In this document: positions 26,985-35,202 of the stretch, in pieces
Numbering within the stretch: position 1 is the first letter of the stretch
Layout of the letters: each line of letters begins with the position of its first letter
Source of the DNA: Streptomyces sp. 150FB
Lineage (GTDB): Bacteria > Actinomycetota > Actinomycetes > Streptomycetales > Streptomycetaceae
Length of the DNA stretch: 38,944 nucleotides
Assembly: GCF_000818195.1 (NCBI RefSeq)
Contig: NZ_JTHL01000001.1
Span: 4,379,654 to 4,418,597 of the forward strand
Direction: 5' to 3'
The notes under the pieces: generated by a model
The model's database searches: none
Told to the model about the DNA's origin: nothing
Seen by the model: the letters and a program-made list of their open reading frames with translations, nothing else
Made by a program: the position numbers and the translations under genes

Positions 26985-27499
26985 CAGCGCGCTCCCGAGG
27001 TGGCGACGACGGGCTCGGCCGTCAGTTCGGCGACGGCGCGGGCGACCGCCTCGTCGCCGACCACGGAGGCGTTGCCGGCGAAGAGGCTGATGACGACGCG
27101 GGCGATGGTCTCCTTGAAGACCCGCTCGGCGACCGGGTCGAGGATGCCCGCGAGGCTGGGGATGCCGAAGTCGAACTCGGCGCTGAAGTCGACCAGGCAG
27201 TCCCGGCCGTCGGCGGTGAGCCGCCAGACGCCGTTGAACTCGGCGAAGTCGCCGTCGATCTGCTCGAAGGTGATGGTCAGGGCGTCCCGGTCGAACAGGT
27301 CGGTCTCGCTCCAGCTCAGGATGCCGTTGCGGAAGTAGACGTCCCAGTCGCTGGCCTCCTCCTCGGCCGACACCTGACGGGTCGTCACCGAGCGGATGAC
27401 GTCGGACAGTTCGGCGTACCGGTTGAAGGCGCCGACCCGATCGAATGCCGCCGCCGCCTCGATGTCGTGGACTCGGATGGTCACATGAGCGCTACGCAT
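26984..27499 (-). CDS. SRPBCC/polyketide-cyclase-like protein
   Basis: A 171-residue protein with the helix-grip pattern of the COQ10/RatA branch: AAAAFDRVGAFNRYAELSDVIRSV, then strands (SWSETDLFDRDALTITFEQIDG, FNGVWRLTADG, CLVDFSAEFDFGIP in separate parts) and a long C-terminal helix (VAERVFKETIARVVISLFAG). Members bind lipid tails or catalyse cyclisation. It overlaps the aminotransferase stop by 8 bp and the membrane-protein start by 1 bp, so it is tightly coupled. It could present an acyl or isoprenoid-like chain to the pathway enzymes. Confidence 0.82.
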   Translation of the reverse strand: MRSAHVTIRVHDIEAAAAFDRVGAFNRYAELSDVIRSVTTRQVSAEEEASDWDVYFRNGILSWSETDLFDRDALTITFEQIDGDFAEFNGVWRLTADGRDCLVDFSAEFDFGIPSLAGILDPVAERVFKETIARVVISLFAGNASVVGDEAVARAVAELTAEPVVATSGAR

Positions 27500-28829
27500 G
27501 GATGGTGTCGCCTTCCGCTGTGGGTGCGTAGCGGGCGCCCTGCGCGCGGCACGCGCGGTCGACCGCCTCGTAGAAGAAGTCCAGGTCCGCCCTGGTCAGA
27601 ACCGCGGGAGGGGTGAAGCGCAGGACCAGGTGCGAGTTGAGCGAGTGGTTGGCGATGACGCCGTTCATGATCAGCTCGATGAGCAGGTCGCCCGCCGGGC
27701 CGGGATCGGTGAACTCGATCCCCAGCAGCAGGCCCCGTCCCCGCACCTCGCGCACGGCGGCGCCGTAGTGCGACCGGACGATCCGGTCCAGCTCGGGGAG
27801 GATCTCGGCGCCCAGGTCGCGGGAGCGGGCCACGAGGTCGTCCTCGTGCAGCGCGGCGAGCGACCCGCGTACGGCGGCCATCGCCAGCGGCGCCCCGGAG
27901 AACGTGGACGTGTGCAGATACGGGTCCCGGTCGAAGGCGCCGAACGCCTCCCGGGTGGCGACGACGGCCGACACCGGCACGACGCCCCCGCTGAGCCCCT
28001 TGCCGACGAGCAGTATGTCGGGGGAGACGCCCTCCCGGTCCGCGCCCCACCAGGTGCCCAGCCGGCCCAGGCCGGTCTGGATCTCGTCCAGGACGAGGAG
28101 GGCCCCGTACCGGTCGCACAGGGCGCGCACCGCGCGCAGATAGCCTTCCGGCGGAATCACCACCCCGGCCTCGCCCTGCACCGGTTCGATGAAGACGCAC
28201 GACTCGCCGGGGGCCGCCGCGAGCAGGGGTTCCAGGGCGGCGGCGTCTCCGTACGGGACATGGCTGGTCTCGGGGAGCAGCGGCCGGAACGGGTCCTGGA
28301 AGACGCTCCTGCCGGTGAGGCTGAGCGCGCCCATGGTCTTGCCGTGGTAGCCGTTCTCCGTGGCGATCAGCCGGTGGCGGCCCAGGGTGCGGGCCAGCTT
28401 GATGGCCGTCTCGACCGCCTCCGCACCCGACCCCGCGAAGTGGACCCGCTCCAGCCCGGCCGGCGCCACCGACACCAGGGCGTCGGCGGCCAGGGCCGCC
28501 TGCGGTTCGAGGAAGAGCCGGGTGGCCACGGGGTGGGTGGCCAACTGCTCGGCGACGTGCCGGATGACGGTGGGGTGGCGGGCGCCGGTGAGGAAGACGC
28601 CGTAACCGCCGCAGTTCAGGAAGGTCTTGCCGTCCGATGTGGTGACCCAGGCGCCCTGCGAGGCCACCTCGATGTGTCCGCCGAACAGTTCGCCGAGCGT
28701 CGCCCGGCCCTTGCTGAGCCGGGTCCGGTACAGCTTTCCCAGCTCGGCGCGCCCGAGGACGGGCGTGAGGGTGGGGGAGATCGGGGGGACGGGCGACGGA
28801 AGAATCGGTGTCGTTGTCACGGATGTCAT
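27492..28829 (-). CDS. Class III PLP-dependent aminotransferase
   Basis: A 445-residue fold-type I, class III aminotransferase (acetylornithine/omega-amino transaminase group). The PLP lysine is Lys277 in LLVGKGLSGGVVP. The ring-nitrogen Asp248 is in VLDEIQTGLGR, and phosphate contacts are in GSGAEAVETAIKLAR. ATG 28829 (MTSVTTTP) is preferred over ATG 28835 because GAGG abuts the earlier ATG but is 6 nt from this one. This group often transfers NH2 to terminal aldehydes. With the neighbouring aldehyde-dehydrogenase-fold enzyme it is the obvious candidate for making a primary alkylamine. Confidence 0.93.
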   Translation of the reverse strand: MTSVTTTPILPSPVPPISPTLTPVLGRAELGKLYRTRLSKGRATLGELFGGHIEVASQGAWVTTSDGKTFLNCGGYGVFLTGARHPTVIRHVAEQLATHPVATRLFLEPQAALAADALVSVAPAGLERVHFAGSGAEAVETAIKLARTLGRHRLIATENGYHGKTMGALSLTGRSVFQDPFRPLLPETSHVPYGDAAALEPLLAAAPGESCVFIEPVQGEAGVVIPPEGYLRAVRALCDRYGALLVLDEIQTGLGRLGTWWGADREGVSPDILLVGKGLSGGVVPVSAVVATREAFGAFDRDPYLHTSTFSGAPLAMAAVRGSLAALHEDDLVARSRDLGAEILPELDRIVRSHYGAAVREVRGRGLLLGIEFTDPGPAGDLLIELIMNGVIANHSLNSHLVLRFTPPAVLTRADLDFFYEAVDRACRAQGARYAPTAEGDTIHA

Positions 28830-28840
28830 GGGCATCCTCG

Positions 28841-29977
28841 TCAGGTCAGACGCAGCGGGTCGCCCGCGACGTGGTCCAGGTACGGCCGGGTGAAGCTCGC
28901 CCGCGACGGCGGGTGGAAGGACAGACCGTGCGCGGCGCCGGCCAGGTAGGCCACGTCCGAGGAGGACATGAAGGTCGTGCCGCCGAGCAGTTCGACGGCC
29001 TGGTTCAGCGCGTCGCCCAGCGCGTCCTGGGCCGCGTACCGGGCGACGAGCGTGTTGGCGAGCCCCGTGTTGCCGGTCTCGCCGTCCTTGATCATGCGGG
29101 CGGTGCCCTCCAGCAGCAGGGCGGCCGTCTCCAGCCGGGTGAGCACCCGGGCGCGGTCGGAGTCGCTGCCCCGGCCGCCGTCGACGACCCGCTCGACCAG
29201 TCCGCTGACGATGCCGAGGTAGCAGGCGGAGATGAGGAGTTCGAACCAGATCAGCCCGACGGTCTGGAGGTCGTCGAGGTTCCCGGCGTCGCCCGGCTCG
29301 GTGCGCATGATGAGCTGCTCGTCGACGAAGACGTCCGTGAGCCGTACCTCGTCGCTCTCGGCCCCCGCGAGGGTGCGGCTCCCCCAGAACTGGTGGACGC
29401 TGATCCCCTCGGTCTGCCGGGGGATCAGCAGCACCGCCATCCTCGGCTCACCGCTGTCGGTCGGCAGCGCCACGCTCGCGGTGAGCAGGTCCATCGAGTG
29501 CGAGAGGCTGCACGGCTTCTTGGCACCGTTGATGACGTAGCCGCCCTCGGCCTTCGTCGCCGTCATCATCGGCGAGAGGATGCCGCGTCCCGGCCGGCCC
29601 TCGGCGAAGCCCGAGGCGACCAGCAGCCGCTGTTCCGCGATCCCTTCGAGCAGCGCCCACTCCATGCCGCTGCTCTGGATGGACTCGGCGAGGGTGAACA
29701 GGGTCGCGACCGAGAAGTGGTGCATCGTGGTGGCGATCGCCAGGGACGGCGCCCTGGAGGCCAGGGCCCGTACGACGGCGAGGGCCTGGAGCGGGTCGGC
29801 GCCCGCCCCGCCGTAGGTCTTGGGGATCACGAGGCCGGGGCCGCCGGCCTTGCGGAAGTGGTCGAGAGCGGGGTTCTTGGGCGCTTCCAGCTCTTCCAGC
29901 GGCGTGCTGGAGAGCAGGTCGAGCAGGCCGGGCAGGAATGATTCGCACGTCTCGCGTGCGGCTTCCAACGAGCGCAT
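28841..29977 (-). CDS. Acyl-CoA-dehydrogenase-fold flavoprotein, likely N-hydroxylase
   Basis: A 378-residue ACAD-superfamily protein: N-terminal helices with IPKTYGGAGADPLQALAVV, beta domain (FAEGRPGRGILSPMM, YVINGAKKPCSL) and C-terminal four-helix bundle (LETAALLLEGTARMI, ALNQAVELLGGTTFM). The catalytic Glu of true acyl-CoA dehydrogenases is not evident, as in ACAD-fold monooxygenases such as isobutylamine N-hydroxylase VlmH. Reduced flavin would come from the cluster's flavin reductase. The proposed reaction, N-hydroxylation of the amine made by the adjacent aminotransferase, is inference. ATG 29977 follows GAGGAGG. Confidence 0.85.
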   Translation of the reverse strand: MRSLEAARETCESFLPGLLDLLSSTPLEELEAPKNPALDHFRKAGGPGLVIPKTYGGAGADPLQALAVVRALASRAPSLAIATTMHHFSVATLFTLAESIQSSGMEWALLEGIAEQRLLVASGFAEGRPGRGILSPMMTATKAEGGYVINGAKKPCSLSHSMDLLTASVALPTDSGEPRMAVLLIPRQTEGISVHQFWGSRTLAGAESDEVRLTDVFVDEQLIMRTEPGDAGNLDDLQTVGLIWFELLISACYLGIVSGLVERVVDGGRGSDSDRARVLTRLETAALLLEGTARMIKDGETGNTGLANTLVARYAAQDALGDALNQAVELLGGTTFMSSSDVAYLAGAAHGLSFHPPSRASFTRPYLDHVAGDPLRLT

Positions 29978-30067
29978 GGATCCTCCTCAATTCTGTTCTG
30001 TTCGGGTGGCTTCTGGGCGCGGACGGGGGCGGCGCGGGGACGGGTGCGGCGCGGTTACGAGCGGCTG

Positions 30068-31762
30068 TCAGGGCTGTCGGTGTCCGGCGGCCGCCTGAAG
30101 GGCCTTCCAGGCGCCGAACACCGCTTCGGAGGGACGCGCGCCGGCGGCGGCGACGCTCACGCCCTGGATGTGGGAGGTGCGCAGGATCGGGTAGTTGGCC
30201 TCGCCGAACACGCCTCCGGTGAGGCCGGTCCCGCCGTGGCTCGGCATGTAGGGCAGGAACCCGATGTGGGAGTCGTTCACCTTGAGCAGTCCGCCCTTGG
30301 TGATCCGGCCGACGATCCGGTCGATCACCGCGGGGTCCCGGGCCCACGCCGAGTTCCGCAGCCCGTAGGCGTTGCTGTTGACGAAGTCGATGAACCGCTC
30401 CAACAGCACCTCGTCGGGGGCGGCTTCGGCCACGATCAGCGGGAGCAGCGGGAAGAACGTCTCCTCGCGGACCGCCTGGACCTCGCGGGCATTCTCCAGC
30501 CCGCGCACCCTGACGACCGTGGGCTCCAGGAAGATCCCGGCCGTGTCGCGGGTCCCGTCCTCCTGGATCGCGTGCCCGCCGCAGACCAGCTCGGCGCCGT
30601 GGTCCAGGGCGTCGCGCAGGCACGAGAAGAACTTCTCGTTGCGCAGCACCGGGGTGAGCAGCACGCCCTCCTCCGACGACCGGCCGGGCCTGATCCGCGC
30701 GGCCCTGTCGACCAGCAGGGCCACCAGCTCGTCGGCGACGGCCGGGTGGGCCACCACCTGGTTGGGGATCATGCAGAGCTGGCCGGAGCCGTAGAAGCTC
30801 TCCGTGATGGCCTCGGCCGCCAGCTCCAGATCGGCGTCCTTCCACACCAGCACGATGTCGTTGCCGGCCAGTTCGAGGATCGGCTTCTTGCCGGCGGCGA
30901 TGCAGCGCTCCTGGAAGCGGATCCCGTTCTCGCTGCTGCCGAAGTACATGATGTCGTCGACGAACGGGCTGTCCAGCCAGGCGTCCAGCATCGGGGCCGG
31001 GTCGCCGCACACCACGCCGAGGACGCCGGGGGGAGCGCCCAGCTCGGCGAGGACCGGGGCCACGATCTCCTGAAGGACGTACATCGCGCCCAGCGGGGCG
31101 CTGCGGGGCGCCCGTACGACCAGGGAGTTGCCGGCCATGATCGCGGTCACGCCGAGCAGCGCGCTGGACAGCGGAGCGTTCTGCGGGGGGTTGAGGCAGA
31201 CGACACCGTCGGGACGGCGGCGCACGGAGATCTGCCGCTCCCCGTGCCGGTACTCCTGGAGCATCTGGCTCCGGAAGAAGCCCAGCGTCTCGGGCCCGAA
31301 GGCCTCCAGCGCCCCCGACACCTGCCAGCGGGCCAGAGCGAGCGGATGTCCTTCCTGAACGAGAACCTCGGTGATCCGCTCGGCCTGCTCGGCGATCCTG
31401 CGGCGCAGCAGGGTGCCGAACCGCTCGATCCGGGTCTCCGGGGGGAACGCGGACCAGGGGCCGACCGCGGCGGCCGCCGCCTCGACCGCCAGATCCGTGG
31501 TCCGGCGGTCCGCCCTCGCCACCCGGCCGACGATGGTGGCCGGCAGATTGTCGGCGGGGATGCGGCCGCTCTCCAGTTTCCGCTTCAGGGTGAGCGTGGA
31601 AAACGCGTCGTCGAGCAGGGCGTCCGAGTCGACCACGTAGACCCAGGACCCGCTCGGAACATTCTTTCCGTCAATGAGGGAAAGGTAGGTGGGGATTTCC
31701 GGACGAGGCGCTCCGGAATCTTCTCGTCCTGACAGTGAAGGCGTTGCGATATCGCTGCTCAC
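30068..31762 (-). CDS. Aldehyde-dehydrogenase-superfamily enzyme
   Basis: A 564-residue protein. GTG 31762 is chosen because GGAGG sits 6 nt upstream; the longer open frame would run into the promoter repeats. It has the catalytic Cys330 in SGQLCMIPNQ, the general-base Glu297 in LELAGND and the NAD-fold region NSLVVRAPRSAPLG. The Cys and Glu spacing is standard. An extended N-terminus (about 100 residues) precedes the fold. ALDH-fold enzymes either oxidise aldehydes or, as acylating reductases, release acyl thioesters as aldehydes. Before an aminotransferase, the second is the attractive reading. It is the first gene of the main operon. Confidence 0.9.
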   Translation of the reverse strand: MSSDIATPSLSGREDSGAPRPEIPTYLSLIDGKNVPSGSWVYVVDSDALLDDAFSTLTLKRKLESGRIPADNLPATIVGRVARADRRTTDLAVEAAAAAVGPWSAFPPETRIERFGTLLRRRIAEQAERITEVLVQEGHPLALARWQVSGALEAFGPETLGFFRSQMLQEYRHGERQISVRRRPDGVVCLNPPQNAPLSSALLGVTAIMAGNSLVVRAPRSAPLGAMYVLQEIVAPVLAELGAPPGVLGVVCGDPAPMLDAWLDSPFVDDIMYFGSSENGIRFQERCIAAGKKPILELAGNDIVLVWKDADLELAAEAITESFYGSGQLCMIPNQVVAHPAVADELVALLVDRAARIRPGRSSEEGVLLTPVLRNEKFFSCLRDALDHGAELVCGGHAIQEDGTRDTAGIFLEPTVVRVRGLENAREVQAVREETFFPLLPLIVAEAAPDEVLLERFIDFVNSNAYGLRNSAWARDPAVIDRIVGRITKGGLLKVNDSHIGFLPYMPSHGGTGLTGGVFGEANYPILRTSHIQGVSVAAAGARPSEAVFGAWKALQAAAGHRQP

Positions 31763-31856
31763 GCAGCCCCTCCGTTCTCCATTTCCCATCCGACGACGGG
31801 AACGTTCGTATGACCAAGTGGTGGTTACGACCATTACAGACCTCCCTGACAATCCC

Positions 31857-31895
31857 CGGAGACGGCGCTGAGACGGCACTGAGACCGCAGTGAGA
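31857..31895 (-). promoter_or_regulatory. SARP-type repeat array before the main biosynthetic operon
   Basis: Read on the minus strand: TCTCAC (31895-31890), TCTCAG (31884-31879), TCTCAG (31873-31868) and a weaker TCTCCG (31862-31857), all at 11-bp steps. The same hexamer precedes both tRNA-like RNAs. It lies in the divergent gap between the ALDH-fold gene and the transferase gene, so it may serve both. I do not see the -10 hexamer at the 10-bp distance found at the other two sites. Confidence 0.7.
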
Positions 31896-31995
31896 CGGGC
31901 GTTTCAGGGAAATGGAAGAGAGGTCGTGGAGACTCCGGGGAGCATGGAACCGGGCGTAGGCCCCGTAACTCGACGCATCAGGCAACGGGAGTGAG

Positions 31996-33003
31996 ATGAC
32001 GACGCGCAGCGGAGAGGTATCCGACGAAGAAGTACTCGAAGTGCTGGAGAAACTCCGTAAGGACGGCGACAATCCCAGCGCTTTCCTCGCGCTCAACTCC
32101 GGTAACGCGTACTTCACCGATCCGTCGGTGGACGGGGTGGTCGCCTATCGCGAGGCGGGTTCGTATCTGATCCAGTTCGGCGGTGTCCACGCCCCGCCGG
32201 ATCAACAGGAGGCGCTGCTGCGGGCTTTTCTCGACCACGCGCGCCGGCGGCGCCGAAAGGTCGTCGCCATACAGGTTCTGACCGCCGACGTCGACCTCTA
32301 TGTCCGCAGTGGTTTCACGGTCAATCAGGTCGGCTCGTCGTACTCGGTGCACCTGCCGGACTTCGCCCTGCGCGGCACCCGTTTCATGAAACTCCGCAAC
32401 AAGATCTCGCGGGCCCGGCGCAGCGGTCTCGAGGTGGCGGAGGTCAGCTACGAGGAGTGCGCGGCGGAGATCGCCGGCATCGACGGCGCCTGGCTGCGGA
32501 GCAAGGGCCGCCATGTCAAGGAGATCGAGTTCCTGGTCGGCCAGTTGGGCGGACCCGTGCAGCACGCGCGCCGGCTGATGCTGGGCCGGCTCGACGGGGT
32601 GCCCATCGCCTACATCTCGTACTCGCCCGCGTACGGCTCACGCCCGGGGTGGCTGCACGACCTCAGCCGCCGGCTCCCGGACGCGCCCCCCGGTGTGATG
32701 GAGGCCATCAACCTCACCGCGCTGGAGATGTTCCGTCAGGAGGGGGCCCAGTGGCTGCACTTCGGCTTCACCCCGTTCACCGGACTGTCCGCCGAGCACG
32801 ATCCGGCCGGGGCCAGCGCGGCCACCCGTAAGATCATGCGGCTGCTGGCCGACCACGGCGACAAGGTCTATCCCGCGGCCAGCCAGCTCGCCTACAAGGA
32901 GAAGTGGGGCCCCCAGTTCGTGCTGCCCGAGTATCTGGCCTTCCACGGCCGGGCCAGGCTGGGGGCCATCTGGCAGATCCTGCGGGTCACGAAATCGGTG
33001 TGA
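31996..33003 (+). CDS. Soluble aminoacyl-tRNA-dependent transferase (LPG_synthase_C/DUF2156)
   Basis: A 335-residue protein of the phosphatidylglycerol lysyltransferase C-terminal family (tandem GNAT fold), which moves an amino acid from aminoacyl-tRNA to an acceptor. Typical parts are FMKLRNKISRARRSGLEVAEV and SPAYGSRPGWLHDLSRRLPDA, followed by GAQWLHFGFTPF and YKEKWGPQFVLPEYL. There is no membrane flippase domain, unlike MprF, so it is cytosolic. VlmA of valanimycin biosynthesis, which seryl-esterifies isobutylhydroxylamine from Ser-tRNA, belongs to this group. Here it is the obvious user of the two tRNA-Ser-like RNAs. ATG 31996 follows GGGAG. It converges on the SARP gene. Confidence 0.88.
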   Translation: MTTRSGEVSDEEVLEVLEKLRKDGDNPSAFLALNSGNAYFTDPSVDGVVAYREAGSYLIQFGGVHAPPDQQEALLRAFLDHARRRRRKVVAIQVLTADVDLYVRSGFTVNQVGSSYSVHLPDFALRGTRFMKLRNKISRARRSGLEVAEVSYEECAAEIAGIDGAWLRSKGRHVKEIEFLVGQLGGPVQHARRLMLGRLDGVPIAYISYSPAYGSRPGWLHDLSRRLPDAPPGVMEAINLTALEMFRQEGAQWLHFGFTPFTGLSAEHDPAGASAATRKIMRLLADHGDKVYPAASQLAYKEKWGPQFVLPEYLAFHGRARLGAIWQILRVTKSV

Positions 33004-33022
33004 GAATCGGTGCGATCTCTCC

Positions 33023-33838
33023 TCAGGACTCCCGTCTGGTCAGATGGGGCGCCTGGCGGAGGATGTCCTGGAACGTGTCGCGCAGCTCGTGTCCGGGTTG
33101 CAGTCCTAAGTGCTGCGACAGGTACTCCCGGGTGCGGTGGTAGGTGTTGAGGGCGTCGGACTGCCGGCCTGAGCGATAGAGGGCGGTGATGAGCTGTTCA
33201 CAGAAGTGCTCGTGCAGCGGGTATCTGGCGTGCATCTGTTCCAGCTCGGGGATGATCGCCCGGGGGTGATCCAGCCGGAGGCGGAGGTCGAAGAGCCTTT
33301 CGTAGGCTCCCAGCCGGACCTCCTCCAGTTGGGTGTACGCCACCTGGCAGATCATTCCGCGCCCGGCGTCGATCAGCGCCGGGCCCCGCCACAGTGATAA
33401 CGCCTCGTTCAGCAGGTCAACGGCTCCTCTCGGGTCGCGCGCGCTCGCCTCGTCGGCGCGGGCCACCAGTTGGTGCAGCCGGGAGGCGTCGATGTCCTCC
33501 TCGGCCAGCTCCAGGACGTATCCGGTCGCCGAGGTCTGGATGACATCGCGCAGTGCGGCTTTCCCTCCGTGTGCCACCAACACCCGGCGCAGCCGGGCTA
33601 TATGGCCGTGCAGTGAATTTTCGGCGCTGTTCGGGGGCTCTTCGCCCCACAGTTCGTCGATGAGCTCGCTCCGCGAAACGGAGCGGCCCACCGACAGCGA
33701 GAGAGCCGCCAGGATCGAGCGTAGTTTTTCGCCGGGTATCCGGACCTGAATGCCGTCGTCGGTTACTTCCATCGGTCCGAGAAGATTGATCCGCAATTGA
33801 GGTCCGTTGCCTTGTTGATGTGAGCGAGGAGTGGACAC
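33023..33838 (-). CDS. SARP-family transcriptional activator
   Basis: A 271-residue Streptomyces antibiotic regulatory protein. An OmpR-type winged helix (about residues 12-105; LRINLLGPMEVTDDG, SRSELIDELWGEEPPNSAENSL in part, ATGYVLEL) is followed by a bacterial transcriptional activation domain (about 112-255; LEEVRLGAYERLFDLRL, LHEHFCEQLITALYRSGRQ, ALNTYHRTREYLSQHLGLQPG in parts). GTG 33838 has an AAGG site 8 nt upstream. Leu147 is encoded by TTA at 33400-33398, making translation dependent on the bldA tRNA. The TCTCAG repeats at the three cluster promoters are its likely targets. It ends 19 bp from the transferase stop. Confidence 0.95.
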   Translation of the reverse strand: MSTPRSHQQGNGPQLRINLLGPMEVTDDGIQVRIPGEKLRSILAALSLSVGRSVSRSELIDELWGEEPPNSAENSLHGHIARLRRVLVAHGGKAALRDVIQTSATGYVLELAEEDIDASRLHQLVARADEASARDPRGAVDLLNEALSLWRGPALIDAGRGMICQVAYTQLEEVRLGAYERLFDLRLRLDHPRAIIPELEQMHARYPLHEHFCEQLITALYRSGRQSDALNTYHRTREYLSQHLGLQPGHELRDTFQDILRQAPHLTRRES

Positions 33839-34093
33839 ATGGAACGCCTTCTCTCGGGGAGAGCGCCCCTGTGCGGGTGTCACCGTCCACCCGGGACGGT
33901 GCGTGCGTGAACACCGTTGCGGGCCCGGATCCACGACGAGATCACTCCGGGACCCGCCTGCTTCTGCCGCTGACCTGATCACTGTGCGACTGCTGCGGCG
34001 CGACGGGAGCGACGTCGGCGGCTGCGACGGCGCGGTTACGGGTCGTACGCATAAGAATCAGATTCCGTTTCGGGAAGGTGATGAGCGGTGTGG

Positions 34094-34225
34094 TCAGTGA
34101 CGGTTGACGATCGTGAGTACGACCGCGATGGAGGTGATCAGCACGACGACGGCCAACGCGTCGACCAGGCTGATACGGAGTCGGGTTCTGATCGCTGCTC
34201 CCAGTTCGGTCGGTGCCTCACTCAC
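34094..34225 (-). CDS. Possible 43-residue single-helix membrane peptide
   Basis: A short frame from GTG 34225: a polar head MSEAPTELGAAIRTRLR, then one hydrophobic helix (LALAVVVLITSIAVVLTIV-like, about residues 20-40) ending NRH. Amino-acid order (charged head, positive-inside Arg, helix, basic end) looks like a genuine small membrane protein, but the ribosome binding site is weak and I know no family. It lies 256 bp upstream of the SARP gene on the same strand, with no other gene between. Confidence 0.35.
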   Translation of the reverse strand: MSEAPTELGAAIRTRLRISLVDALAVVVLITSIAVVLTIVNRH

Positions 34226-34780
34226 CTTGCGGGGTTGTCGGAAGCGGCCGCAATCGCCAGCGGACAACGAGGGAAGCTGGAACGCTCACAGATGCTCTTA
34301 GCTGCGTAGACGCTGATTACCTGGAATACGTTCCTGGGACGGTCGGGCAATTGGGAGGCGGCGGACGACCGGTGACGACGGCCCCGGCCGGAACTTCGGC
34401 AGAACCGATACCGGTGGGCCGTACACGTGGACCGCAGCTTCGCCGCACGACGGCTCGGGCACTGATCCAGCGGTCGCGGACCCACCCGGCCCTTCCCGCG
34501 ATCCGTGCGCGTCTCCGGCGCCATAACACCTGGTCGCCCCCCGGTAAACCGGCCGAATCCGGACTGGACCATGGGATTCCGGCCGTTTTCCGTGATCACT
34601 ACGTCAGAAGAAGTACGCCTAATTACGCTGCGCGTGTAGGCCTGTCTTGACCGTACGAGCCCGGGAAGGGTGTGGTTCGCTGTGTCTACGCTGCCGACAA
34701 CGACCGAGGGACGTCTGGGGAATCTCCGTGTCGGCCTCGGCGGAGTACGGCCGGCGGGCGCGGCGGCCGCCGGGTGCGGA
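34226..34780. other. Low-coding spacer between the two biosynthetic loci
   Basis: This is the left part of the roughly 1-kb gap before the PhyH gene. It is less GC-rich in places (for example around 34600-34625) and has no frame with good codon use, ribosome binding site or recognisable protein. No TCTCAG array, tRNA-like RNA, IS end or integrase is visible. Confidence 0.5.
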
Positions 34781-35113
34781 TTAACCGCTCCCTGAACGTG
34801 CTGGTCGCGGACCCTCGTTCAAGCCCTTCCTCGAACCGCCGGTACGGCCAGGGCTGATGCCCAGCCCGTCCGGAATCCGGGGCCGGTCCTCCTGTAGACA
34901 CGTCTTCACGCGATGGCAATTGCCGGCGAACCCGTGCTCCGCCACCGGACGTTCATGGACCACCGCGCCCTTGAGCAGGATATCGGCCAGCGGCATCCCG
35001 TCGGTCCCCGGCGCGTTCTCGCCCGCCACCCGACGCTGAGGGTTCACAAACCCAGGCGCGCCCACGGCCGCGGCTTCCGGTCCGCATTCCCGCAGAGACA
35101 ATTCCCCGGCCAT
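34781..35113 (-). pseudogene. Possible gene remnant in the spacer
   Basis: A leftward frame of about 110 codons (from ATG 35113). Its middle third shows strong GC at third positions and protein-like sequence (RRVAGENAPGTDGMPL, ADILLKGAVVHERPVAEHGF). Both ends have poor codon use, and there is no ribosome binding site. This pattern suits the eroded core of a former gene better than an intact one. I do not recognise the family. Confidence 0.25.
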
Positions 35114-35202
35114 TGAGTCGCCTGCGGTCCGTTCGAGCCAACTTGACGTAAAGAGACTTACTTCAGGTTGTCCACATTGGTCACGAAAGGAACAAGAGTC
35201 AG

